Assembly (NCBI GenBank): GCA_013911195.1
Contig: JACETS010000081.1
Span: 1 to 10,649, forward strand
Length of the DNA stretch: 10,649 nt
From: Verrucomicrobiales bacterium
Lineage (GTDB): Bacteria > Verrucomicrobiota > Verrucomicrobiia > Verrucomicrobiales > DEV007
Direction of reading: 5' to 3'
Shown here: positions 1 through 6,293 of the stretch, piece by piece
Position numbering within the stretch: the stretch's first letter is position 1
Layout: each line of letters begins with the position of its first letter
Made by a program: the position numbers and the translations under genes
Notes under the pieces: model-generated
Seen by the model: the letters and a program-made list of their open reading frames with translations, nothing else
What the model was told of the DNA's origin: nothing
Database searches by the model: none

Positions 1-387
1 TGCTGAATCACCCTGATTGATGGTCAAATAAGCAAGGCTAGCAGCCATGAATTTGGCATATTCAAGTTTGGTCAATCCGTTAGCATTAGAGCCGTATGTC
101 ATTGACTTACTTCCATCAAGTAACAGGTTTGCTACAAAGTTGGTTTCTGCATCGAATTGCTTGATGTAATAACGATTAAATCTAGCATAAGCCTTCCAGT
201 CAATGTGCCTTGTTTCATCTCCAGCAACATATTGTCTATAAGCAGAAAATTCACTGCTTATACCTCTCGCAGGGCTCTTGTGGGAGCCTATTCTTAAACC
301 CTCTACGACTTGCCTCGCTACGATTTCAAGGCTGCCGATTTGTTTGAGTTTTTCAGGGTCTAGATATTTTTTCTTATGCTGCGCCAT
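1..387 (-). CDS. DUF58 domain protein (MoxR partner), N-terminal part, cut by window edge
   Basis: This frame stays open for 129 codons from an ATG at 387 to the left edge. The translation begins MAQHKKKYLD. It carries the DUF58 hallmarks in order: a GSHKSPARGISSEF block (residues 34-47), RQYVAGDETRHIDWKAYAR (51-69), and a DGSKSM stretch (91-96) that matches the DxSxS metal-binding start of a von Willebrand A-like fold. DUF58 proteins usually run to about 300 residues, so more than half is missing. The start overlaps the end of the upstream moxR gene by 14 bases, which points to translational coupling. In known MoxR/DUF58 pairs the ATPase is thought to act as a chaperone or activator for a VWA-type partner, and genes for BatA-like or transglutaminase proteins often follow. 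The exact role is not known. Family assignment is firm; function is inferred. Confidence 0.9.
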   Translation of the reverse strand, partial: MAQHKKKYLDPEKLKQIGSLEIVARQVVEGLRIGSHKSPARGISSEFSAYRQYVAGDETRHIDWKAYARFNRYYIKQFDAETNFVANLLLDGSKSMTYGSNANGLTKLEYAKFMAASLAYLTINQGDSA

Positions 388-1459
388 GGAGTTCTTCACC
401 CTCAGGTGTCACTTCAAGTAGTTGCTCGATTACTGAGTCAGTTGTTTCTCCGTCTGATTGTGCAAGGAAATTTAATCCCATGCGGTGACGAAGAACAGGC
501 TTCGCAAGGGCTTTGATGTCATCAAGTGATACGTTCATGTTGCCATGCAAAGCGGCTCTAGCTTTTGCTCCTGTAATAAGGTTCAAACAAGCGCGCGGAC
601 CACATCCCCATGAAACATAGTTTTTAACCACTTCAATAGGATTGTCACTATCTGGTCTGGTATTTCTAACGAGTGTCGCAACATATTGAAAGAGGTGCGG
701 AGTAACATGAATTCTTGATACGACATCTTGGAGTGCGATGATTTCTGCTTTTTTAAGAACTGATTTCATCGCATTAGTTACTCCAGAAGTCACTGACTCC
801 ATGATTTCAATTTCCTCGTCAAAGGTTGGATAATCGACATGAATCTTAAACATGAATCGATCGAGTTGAGCTTCAGGAAGTGCGTATGTACCTTCTTGCT
901 CAAGTGGATTCTGTGTAGCTAGAACAAAGAAAGGCGGATCTAAGATATAATCATCACCACCAGCAGAAACTTTTTTCTCTTGCATGGCTTCAAGCAGAGC
1001 TGCTTGCGTCTTTGGCGGTGTTCTGTTTATCTCATCAGCAAGAATCATATTCGCAAAAATTGGTCCTTTGCTGAACTGGAATTTACGCTGTCCTGATACA
1101 GGATCATCTTGAAGAAGTTCAGAGCCAGTGATGTCTGATGGCATCAAATCTGGAGTGAACTGTATTCTTTTAAAGGATAGTGATAAACAATCGGCTATTG
1201 AGCTTACTAATAATGTTTTAGCAAGACCGGGAACCCCCTCAAGAAGGGCATGACCTTTGGATAAAATGGCAATTATCGTTTCGTCGATGACGTTATCCAT
1301 ACCAACGATCGTTTTTTTCAATTCTGCTCTTAAATTATCATTTGCTAAGCCTAATTTTTTTACAGCATCTAAGTCGCTTTTAGCACTCTTAGTTTTTGAT
1401 ACGGCCTTTTTTGCAGCTTTCTTTTTAGTCGTTGCTTTCTTTGCAGCTTTTTTGGTCAT
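374..1459 (-). CDS. MoxR-family AAA+ ATPase with lysine/alanine-rich N-terminal tail
   Basis: This 361-residue protein has the complete MoxR AAA+ core. The Walker A motif is GVPGLAKT (75-82) and Walker B is MILADEINR (138-146), with D142 and E143 as the catalytic acidic pair. Sensor 1 is in ATQNP (N184), the arginine-finger region is LDRF (R201) and the sensor 2 region is GPRA (R289). MoxR ATPases are cytoplasmic chaperone-like machines that act on VWA-domain partners, and a DUF58 gene follows with a 14-base overlap. The first 28 residues are unusual: 12 are lysine, mixed with alanine, threonine and serine, like a histone H1 tail. Family members usually begin near residue 35 of this one. No alternative ATG lies between the tail and the core, so the tail is probably translated. 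No Shine-Dalgarno sequence precedes the ATG. The groEL terminator upstream implies a separate promoter in 1460-1621. Confidence 0.95.
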   Translation of the reverse strand: MTKKAAKKATTKKKAAKKAVSKTKSAKSDLDAVKKLGLANDNLRAELKKTIVGMDNVIDETIIAILSKGHALLEGVPGLAKTLLVSSIADCLSLSFKRIQFTPDLMPSDITGSELLQDDPVSGQRKFQFSKGPIFANMILADEINRTPPKTQAALLEAMQEKKVSAGGDDYILDPPFFVLATQNPLEQEGTYALPEAQLDRFMFKIHVDYPTFDEEIEIMESVTSGVTNAMKSVLKKAEIIALQDVVSRIHVTPHLFQYVATLVRNTRPDSDNPIEVVKNYVSWGCGPRACLNLITGAKARAALHGNMNVSLDDIKALAKPVLRHRMGLNFLAQSDGETTDSVIEQLLEVTPEGEELHGAA

Positions 1460-1484
1460 GGATTTGTATGTTTCAAGTGAATTA

Positions 1485-1612
1485 TTAAGTGTTTCGTAGA
1501 TTAACCTACTAAAGATTTTTATGTCTTAAGTGTTTCAATTCTTAAAATAAAATTAATATCAGGTTAATATAAAAAACCCGCTTTTTTAATAATTGTATGA
1601 ATTTAAGTGTTT
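1485..1612. repeat. Three direct copies of TTAAGTGTTT in the moxR leader
   Basis: On the plus strand, TTAAGTGTTTC occurs at 1485-1495 and again at 1526-1536, and the 10-base core TTAAGTGTTT occurs at 1603-1612. On the strand in which moxR is transcribed they read AAACACTTAA. The starts are 41 and 77 bases apart, 41 being close to four helical turns. All three lie between the moxR start and the groEL terminator. The arrangement would suit binding sites for a regulator, but no such protein is identified. Confidence 0.5.
1500..1568. repeat. 8-bp inverted repeat (ATTAACCT / AGGTTAAT) in the moxR leader
   Basis: ATTAACCT at 1500-1507 and its exact reverse complement AGGTTAAT at 1561-1568 are separated by 53 bases. 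They enclose the middle TTAAGTGTTTC copy. The spacing is long for an RNA hairpin and the arms are AT-rich, so this may be a pair of operator half-sites or chance. Confidence 0.3.
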
Positions 1613-1621
1613 TGTGAAGAC

Positions 1622-1655
1622 AAAAAAAGGCGTGCCGTTTGATGGCACGCCTTTT
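1622..1655 (-). terminator. Rho-independent terminator of groEL
   Basis: AAAAGGCGTGCC (1625-1636) and GGCACGCCTTTT (1644-1655) form a perfect 12-bp stem, eight of whose pairs are GGCGTGCC, around a 7-base loop. On the minus strand the stem is followed by an unbroken run of seven T (1628 down to 1622). It begins 30 bases after the groEL stop codon, which fits termination of the chaperonin transcript before moxR. The plus-strand reading has only four T after the stem and faces no plus-strand gene. Confidence 0.93.
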
Positions 1656-1685
1656 GTGATTTGTTTTTCCTATAATAAAAGGAAA

Positions 1686-3308
1686 TTACATCATTCCACC
1701 CATTCCGTGGTCATGTCCGTGTCCTGCATCAGGCTCTTCCTTTTCTGGAAGATCAGTGATCAAACACTCTGTAGTTAGGAGTAGACCTGAAATGGAGGCT
1801 GCGTTCTGAAGCGCTGAGCGAGTCACCTTAGTTGGGTCAACGACACCAGCTTTGATGAGGTCCTCGTACTTATCAGTAGCAACGTTGTATCCCTTTGTAC
1901 CGGTCTTTACGTTTTCTACGATTAGTGCGCCTTCACGGCCAGCATTTGTAGCAAGCTGTCTAAGAGGGGCTTCGATTGCTCTTTCAACAATACCTGCACC
2001 TGTCTTCTCATCACCTTTAAGCTTAAGCTTAGTGACTGCAGCTTGTGCACGTACAAGTGCGGTTCCACCGCCAGCTACGATACCTTCTTGAACTGCGGCA
2101 CGGGTCGCGTGAAGAGCATCTTCAACTCTTGCCTTTTTCTCTTTCATTTCAGTTTCTGTGGCTGCACCTACGTTGATAACTGCAACACCTCCTGCAAGTT
2201 TAGCAAGACGCTCCTGAAGTTTTTCTCTGTCGTAATCAGAAGTAGTCTCTTCAATCTGGGTACGGATCTGGTTAACTCGCCCAGTGATATCTTTTTGTTT
2301 TCCACCACCTTTGATGATTGTAGTTTCTTCTTTACCAATTGAGATACGGCTAGCTTTACCGAGGTCTTTGACTTCAAGGCTTTCAATCTTAATTCCAAGG
2401 TCTTCAGTAATGAATCTGCCTCCTGTGAGAACAGCGATATCTTCAAGCATTGCCTTACGTCTGTCACCAAATCCAGGTGCCTTAACAGCAGCTGCCTTGA
2501 GTGTTCCTCTCATGTTGTTAACGACGAGTGTAGCGAGTGCTTCACCTTCAACGTCTTCAGCAATGATAAGTAAAGGTTTGCCAGCCTTTGCGACTTTTTC
2601 CAAAAGAGGAAGCATGTCTTTGAGGTTACTGATTTTCTTTTCAAAGATTAGAATCAGCGCATCATCAAAGTCACACTCTTGAGTGTTTGGATCAGTAACA
2701 AAGTAAGGAGAAAGGTATCCTTTGTCGAATTGCATACCTTCAACAACGTCGAGTGTAGTTTCGATGCTCTTCGCTTCTTCGACAGTAATGGTACCGTCTT
2801 TTCCAACCTTATCCATTGCGTCAGCGATAATCTTTCCGATTTCGCTGTCCCAGTTAGCAGATACGGTTGCAACTTGTTCAATTTCTTTGCTCAATTTAAC
2901 AGGCTTAGAGATTTTTTGGAGCTCTGCAACCAATGCTTCAGTGCCTTTAAGAATTCCTCTCTGAAGTGATATAGGATTTGCTCCTGCAGTCACATTACGG
3001 AGACCTTCTTTGTAAATTGCCTCTGCAAGCACAGTAGCTGTAGTGGTTCCATCACCAGCAATATCGGATGTCTTGGATGAAACTTCACGAATAAGCTGTG
3101 CGCCCATGTTTTCGTAAGGATCATCAAGTTCGATTTCTTTCGCAACAGTTACACCATCTTTGGTGATTGTTGGAGAACCAAACTTTTTATCCAGAATCAC
3201 ATTACGGCCAGCAGGTCCTAATGTGCTTTTGACCGCTTGGGCCAGTTTTTCCACTCCACGCAAGAGTCCTTGGCGAGCGGCTTCGTCGAATAGCAGTTGT
3301 TTAGCCAT
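1686..3308 (-). CDS. groEL: Chaperonin GroEL (Hsp60, 60 kDa subunit)
   Basis: This 540-residue protein is a full-length group I chaperonin; the E. coli protein has 548. It forms the double-ring cage that folds proteins with ATP in the cytoplasm, capped by GroES. Visible ATP-site elements are TLGPAGRNV (29-37), KDGVTVAKE with D51 (50-58), GDGTTTAT with D86 (85-92) and VEDALHATRAA with the catalytic aspartate at 397; GGGTALVR (413-420) is also conserved. The sequence SANWD (150-154) has Trp where many GroELs have Asn or Gly. The C-terminus ends in a histidine/glycine/methionine tail, GHGHDHGMGGMM (529-540), so it combines the usual GGM ending with three histidines. groES lies 38 bases upstream, so the two are surely co-transcribed. 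No Shine-Dalgarno sequence precedes the ATG; a run of A does. A strong terminator follows. Confidence 0.99.
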   Translation of the reverse strand: MAKQLLFDEAARQGLLRGVEKLAQAVKSTLGPAGRNVILDKKFGSPTITKDGVTVAKEIELDDPYENMGAQLIREVSSKTSDIAGDGTTTATVLAEAIYKEGLRNVTAGANPISLQRGILKGTEALVAELQKISKPVKLSKEIEQVATVSANWDSEIGKIIADAMDKVGKDGTITVEEAKSIETTLDVVEGMQFDKGYLSPYFVTDPNTQECDFDDALILIFEKKISNLKDMLPLLEKVAKAGKPLLIIAEDVEGEALATLVVNNMRGTLKAAAVKAPGFGDRRKAMLEDIAVLTGGRFITEDLGIKIESLEVKDLGKASRISIGKEETTIIKGGGKQKDITGRVNQIRTQIEETTSDYDREKLQERLAKLAGGVAVINVGAATETEMKEKKARVEDALHATRAAVQEGIVAGGGTALVRAQAAVTKLKLKGDEKTGAGIVERAIEAPLRQLATNAGREGALIVENVKTGTKGYNVATDKYEDLIKAGVVDPTKVTRSALQNAASISGLLLTTECLITDLPEKEEPDAGHGHDHGMGGMM

Positions 3309-3346
3309 TTTTTTTAATATTAAATCTATATTTGAGGTTTATTGGG

Positions 3347-3640
3347 TTATCCGATGATGGCAAGGATATCAATCTCGTTAACAATGAGAAGATCCTTTCC
3401 GTCGATCTTTATATCTGTGCCACCATATTTCGATATGAGGACTTTGTCTTTTTTCTTAACGGTGAACTCTATGTCGTTACCGTTCTCGTCTTTGCCGCCA
3501 GTGCCAAGGCCTACGACTTCAGCTTCCTGTGGTTTTTCCTTAGCGGTATCAGGAATGATAATTCCACCAGAGGATTCTTCTTGCTCGTCTAGGCGCTTGA
3601 TTAACACGCGCGGTCCGAGGGGTTGGATTTTAGTAGCCAT
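3347..3640 (-). CDS. groES: Co-chaperonin GroES (Hsp10)
   Basis: This 97-residue protein has the length typical of GroES, which forms the seven-subunit lid of the GroEL cage. The N-terminus IQPLGPRVLIKR (5-16) is the conserved first strand. The mobile loop that contacts GroEL follows, with SSGGIIIP (23-30) as its core. The C-terminal region includes KVLISKYGGTDIKIDG (66-81) and ends in LAIIG. groEL starts 38 bases downstream, the normal groES-groEL order. dnaK ends 103 bases upstream on the same strand. The leader just before the ATG has no Shine-Dalgarno sequence and is made of A- and C-rich repeats such as AACAAACAAATAAACAAA on the transcribed strand. No CIRCE operator is present in the intergenic region. 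Confidence 0.99.
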   Translation of the reverse strand: MATKIQPLGPRVLIKRLDEQEESSGGIIIPDTAKEKPQEAEVVGLGTGGKDENGNDIEFTVKKKDKVLISKYGGTDIKIDGKDLLIVNEIDILAIIG

Positions 3641-3683
3641 TTTTGTTAGTTACTTAGTTAGTTATTTGTTTATTTGTTTGTTA
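3641..3683 (-). other. Low-complexity, G-poor groES leader without Shine-Dalgarno sequence
   Basis: On the plus strand this stretch is built from repeated TTAG/TTTG units; on the transcribed strand it consists of repeated AAC, AAAC and AACT units running to the groES ATG. It has almost no G, so it should be unstructured in the mRNA. An open A-rich leader is a known substitute for a Shine-Dalgarno sequence in other bacteria; here that role is inferred. Confidence 0.4.
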
Positions 3684-3689
3684 GATTAA

Positions 3690-3708
3690 TTCCGCACATG
3701 CGGAGTTG
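3690..3708 (-). promoter_or_regulatory. Hairpin or palindrome between dnaK and groES
   Basis: The core is a perfect inverted repeat, TCCGCA-CA-TGCGGA, extendable by one G-T and further A-T pairs to about nine base pairs. No T run follows on the minus strand, so it is not an ordinary intrinsic terminator. It could be an operator, an mRNA-processing or stabilising structure in the groES leader, or a weak attenuator. Its role is unproven. Confidence 0.4.
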
Positions 3709-3717
3709 GGTTTCATT

Positions 3718-3736
3718 CGTAGGCTCACGCCGTACG
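3718..3736 (-). promoter_or_regulatory. Second hairpin with GNRA loop just after dnaK
   Basis: On the transcribed (minus) strand this reads CGTA, a bulged C, GGC, the loop GTGA, GCC, TACG: seven base pairs closed by a GNRA-type tetraloop. It starts seven bases after the dnaK stop codon and lies nine bases before the next hairpin. No T run follows, so simple termination is unlikely; 3'-end stabilisation or processing of dnaK mRNA is possible. Confidence 0.35.
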
Positions 3737-3743
3737 GAAATTT

Positions 3744-5663
3744 TTATTTTTCTTCATCAACAACTTCAGCCTCGACTACTTTACCTTTGGCAGGTTTTGG
3801 TTCGCCTTCTGCCTCTTCCGGAGGAGCATTGCTTTCAGTAGTCGTTTGGGGTTCTTCTTGAGAATAAAACTTCTGGGCTAATGGCATGAAAGCATTCTGC
3901 AATTCTTCTTGAGCCTTTTTAGTTTCTTCAAGGTTGTCTTTTTCAACTGCTTCTTTGACTTTTTTGATAGCCTCTTTGACAGGTGCAGTCTCCTCATCAG
4001 TTAGCTTATCTTTATGTTCAGTTAATTGTTTTTCACACTCATGAGCTAGTGATTCAGCCTGGTTTTTTATTTCTACAGCCTCTTTGCGGTTCTTGTCCTC
4101 TTCTGCATGCTTTTCAGCTTCTTGTTTGGCTTTTTCTATTTCTTCATCACTTAATCCGCTAGAACCTTCGATAGAAATTTTCTGCTCTTTACCGCTTCCT
4201 TTGTCTTTGGCGGAAACATGAAGAATGCCGTTAGCATCAATGTCAAAGGTGACTTCAATCTGAGGTGTTCCCCTCTGGGCTGGAGGTATACCATCAAGTC
4301 TAAAATTACCTAAGAGTTTGTTGTCGTTAAACATGGATCGTTCTCCCTGACAGATCCGTATATCCACTGCAGGCTGATTGTCTGCAGCTGTCGAGAAGAC
4401 TTGGCTTGTTTTCTTCGGGATTGTGGTATTTCTCTCAATCATTGGAGTTGCAATGGCCCCTTCGGTTTCAATCGAGAGACTCAAAGGAGTCACGTCTAAT
4501 AGAAGAACATCCTTAACATCGCCTTGAAGAACACCGCCCTGAATCGCAGCTCCGATAGAAACAACTTCGTCAGGGTTAACACCTTGGTGAGGATCTTTGC
4601 CAGCAATTTCTCGAGCAATTTCCACGACTCTAGGCATTCTGGTCATTCCACCTACGAGAACTAGTTCACCTATTTCAGATGCATTAACTTCAGCTTCTTT
4701 AAAACATTCAAGAACAGGACCTTTAGTTCTGTCAAAAAGATCATCGGTCATTTGTTCGAGTTTGGATCGGCTGAGCTCTTTTTGAATGTGCTTTGGACCG
4801 GTCTGGTCAGCGGTTACGAAAGGTAGGTTGATTTCGTATGTCTGAGCTGAGGAAAGAGCAATTTTTGCTTTTTCCGCTTCTTCTTTAATTCTTTGGATGG
4901 CATCGGGTTGGCCAGTAAGATCAATGCCACTATCAGATTTAAACTCATCAACAATCCAATCTATAATGGCATTGTCCCAATCGTCACCACCGAGTTGAGT
5001 GTCACCGTTAGTAGCGAGAACCTCAAATACACCTTCTCCAATTTCTAATACAGAAATATCAAAAGTGCCTCCTCCAAGGTCGTATACCGCTATTCTCTCA
5101 TCACTCTTTTTATCGAGACCGTAAGCGAGAGAGGCCGCAGTCGGTTCATTGATGATTCGTCTAACCTTTAGTCCAGCGATTTCGCCTGCTGCTTTGGTAG
5201 CGTTTCTTTGTGAATCATTAAAATATGCAGGGACAGTGATTACGGCTTCAGTAATTGTTTCACCTAATTTTGCTTCAGCGTCTGATTTAAGTTTACCTAG
5301 GATCATTGCTGCTATTTCCTGAGGGCTATAAATCTTTGACTCACCGTCGACTTCGACCTGAATGTGAGCATCACCATTATCAGCTTCGACAATTGTGTAA
5401 GGAGTGCGTTTGTCGGAATCAGACAACTCGCTGAATTTGCGTCCAATGAGTCGCTTGGCCGAAAAAATTGTGTTAGCAGGGTTGGTTATGGCTTGCCTTT
5501 TGGCAGCTTGGCCAACGACTCTTTCTCCACCTTTAGTGAAAGCTACAACAGACGGAGTTGTGCGAGCTCCTTCGGAGTTTTCTAATACCGTCGGTTCTCC
5601 TGCTTCCATTATGGCCATACAAGAATTGGTTGTTCCGAGATCTATACCTAAGATTTTACTCAT
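3744..5663 (-). CDS. dnaK: Chaperone DnaK (Hsp70)
   Basis: This 639-residue protein is a full-length Hsp70. It binds exposed hydrophobic stretches of client proteins in an ATP-driven cycle, normally with DnaJ and GrpE, neither of which is in this window. The nucleotide-binding domain shows IDLGTTNS (7-14), the catalytic lysine K70, VPAYFNDSQR (144-153), INEPTAASLAYG (171-182) and DLGGGTFD (195-202, T200). The interdomain linker is DVLLLDVTPL (385-394). In the substrate-binding domain, SLSIETEG (395-402) differs from the usual SLGIETxGG. The helical lid spans roughly 505-600, followed by an acidic, proline-rich tail ending EAEVVDEEK. It lies 103 bases upstream of groES on the same strand, an unusually direct dnaK-groESL linkage. 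No Shine-Dalgarno sequence and no CIRCE element is seen upstream. Confidence 0.99.
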   Translation of the reverse strand: MSKILGIDLGTTNSCMAIMEAGEPTVLENSEGARTTPSVVAFTKGGERVVGQAAKRQAITNPANTIFSAKRLIGRKFSELSDSDKRTPYTIVEADNGDAHIQVEVDGESKIYSPQEIAAMILGKLKSDAEAKLGETITEAVITVPAYFNDSQRNATKAAGEIAGLKVRRIINEPTAASLAYGLDKKSDERIAVYDLGGGTFDISVLEIGEGVFEVLATNGDTQLGGDDWDNAIIDWIVDEFKSDSGIDLTGQPDAIQRIKEEAEKAKIALSSAQTYEINLPFVTADQTGPKHIQKELSRSKLEQMTDDLFDRTKGPVLECFKEAEVNASEIGELVLVGGMTRMPRVVEIAREIAGKDPHQGVNPDEVVSIGAAIQGGVLQGDVKDVLLLDVTPLSLSIETEGAIATPMIERNTTIPKKTSQVFSTAADNQPAVDIRICQGERSMFNDNKLLGNFRLDGIPPAQRGTPQIEVTFDIDANGILHVSAKDKGSGKEQKISIEGSSGLSDEEIEKAKQEAEKHAEEDKNRKEAVEIKNQAESLAHECEKQLTEHKDKLTDEETAPVKEAIKKVKEAVEKDNLEETKKAQEELQNAFMPLAQKFYSQEEPQTTTESNAPPEEAEGEPKPAKGKVVEAEVVDEEK

Positions 5664-5712
5664 AATTAAAAAAATTTGGTTTTGTGGACTTTAATCCTAG
5701 TAATATAAGTGC

Positions 5713-5755
5713 ATTAGTTATGCCAAGTGGCTTTAGGTATTTATATATAACTAAT
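5713..5755. promoter_or_regulatory. 9-bp inverted repeat upstream of dnaK
   Basis: ATTAGTTAT (5713-5721) and its exact reverse complement ATAACTAAT (5747-5755) flank 25 bases. The repeat lies 50-92 bases upstream of the dnaK ATG, where a heat-shock operator would be expected. Its sequence and spacing differ from CIRCE (TTAGCACTC-N9-GAGTGCTAA). A -10-like hexamer TATATT on the minus strand (5702-5707) lies just downstream, but no matching -35 was found. An operator role is speculative. Confidence 0.35.
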
Positions 5756-5794
5756 TATCAATAGGTTATGAATTAATCGTGAATTTAAAACCTG

Positions 5795-5800
5795 TATAAT
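5795..5800 (+). promoter_or_regulatory. Candidate -10 box (TATAAT) for the CDGSH gene
   Basis: A perfect TATAAT lies about 145 bases upstream of the preferred CDGSH start. The -35 region at the right distance (around 5772-5778) is a poor match, so promoter strength cannot be judged. A start of transcription near 5807 would put the 5822-5841 palindrome in the transcribed leader. Confidence 0.35.
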
Positions 5801-5821
5801 TACCACCATAAAGAGACACAA

Positions 5822-5841
5822 TGACTCAATTAAGTGAGTCA
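5822..5841. promoter_or_regulatory. 20-bp near-perfect palindrome in the dnaK/CDGSH divergent region
   Basis: TGACTCAATTAAGTGAGTCA reads as a palindrome with a single mismatched pair (A5829/G5834). The outer arms TGACTCA and TGAGTCA are perfect. It lies just downstream of the candidate TATAAT at 5795, a position suited to a repressor dimer acting on the CDGSH gene, or to a short mRNA hairpin. The cognate regulator is unknown. Confidence 0.45.
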
Positions 5842-5943
5842 AAATGACGCTAGTGGAACTTTTGTCCGTATCATTCACTAATAAAACCGATCATGACAAT
5901 TTATCGTTTATTTGAGGCAATTTATCACTATAGTGTAAAAATA

Positions 5944-6186
5944 ATGGAAGAGCCAAAAATAGCCGCTAAAGAACCAATTGCTGTAGAAGTTGAAGCTGGG
6001 AAAAAATATTTTTTCTGCTCGTGTGGGCAATCTGCTAATCAGCCTTTTTGTGATGGGGCTCATTCAGGTACTGATTTCCAACCCTTAGCATTTACTGCAG
6101 AAAAAACTGGCAAAGCTTTTCTTTGTCAGTGCAAGAGATCATCTAATGCCCCTTATTGTAATGGAGCGCATGCATCGATCTCCTAA
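5944..6186 (+). CDS. Small double-CDGSH iron-sulfur domain protein (CISD3-like)
   Basis: This 80-residue protein contains two CDGSH iron-sulfur motifs, each expected to hold a [2Fe-2S] cluster with three Cys and one His. Site 1 is CSCGQSANQPFCDGAH with C25, C27, C36 and H40. Site 2 is CQCKRSSNAPYCNGAH with C61, C63, C72 and H76; Asn replaces the usual Asp after the third Cys. The two-motif arrangement in one chain resembles mitochondrial CISD3 and its bacterial homologues, thought to act in electron transfer or cluster handling. I chose the ATG at 5944 because homologues normally begin with a short PKIA...VEVEAGKKY stretch. An in-frame ATG at 5893 would add 17 residues without family resemblance. 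There is no Shine-Dalgarno sequence, but TATAGT (5929-5934) lies nine bases before this ATG. It is divergent from dnaK. Confidence 0.93.
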   Translation: MEEPKIAAKEPIAVEVEAGKKYFFCSCGQSANQPFCDGAHSGTDFQPLAFTAEKTGKAFLCQCKRSSNAPYCNGAHASIS

Positions 6187-6275
6187 TAATATCTAGTTTA
6201 ACAAATCCAAGTCACTGTATGAATGAGTGGCAACCAATTTGTTTGTCATATTTCTGGCACAAAGTAGATCATTGA

Positions 6276-6281
6276 TATTAT
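6276..6281 (+). promoter_or_regulatory. Candidate -10 box (TATTAT) for the NIPSNAP gene
   Basis: TATTAT ends 12 bases before the ATG at 6294, with CTGGCA (6254-6259), a 4-of-6 match to TTGACA, 16 bases upstream. If used, the transcript would start only a few bases before the ATG. This fits the lack of any Shine-Dalgarno sequence here, but the match is modest. Confidence 0.35.
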
Positions 6282-6293
6282 CATGCGCAAAGT

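Noticed and set aside
1380..1388. TTAGCACTC, identical to the left arm of a CIRCE operator
   Set aside because: It lies inside the moxR coding sequence and the following bases do not contain GAGTGCTAA at the required spacing, so it is a chance match.
1571..1587. AAAAAA-CCCGC-TTTTTT hairpin in the moxR leader
   Set aside because: The stem is only A-T pairs with a five-base loop; it lacks the GC-rich stem of a terminator and a much better terminator lies 38 bases away.
1852..2970. Open frames on both strands inside groEL (for example 1852-2091, 2043-2342, 2168-2470, 2284-2682)
   Set aside because: They overlap a fully conserved groEL and encode low-quality Ser/Phe/Leu-rich sequences with no recognisable domain, as expected from alternate-frame shadows.
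5893..5943. Upstream ATG extending the CDGSH protein by 17 residues
   Set aside because: The extra residues do not resemble the family's N-terminus, there is no Shine-Dalgarno sequence there, and the ATG at 5944 gives the normal length.
6255..6265. TGGCAC as part of a sigma-54 promoter before the NIPSNAP gene
   Set aside because: The required TTGC element five bases downstream is absent.
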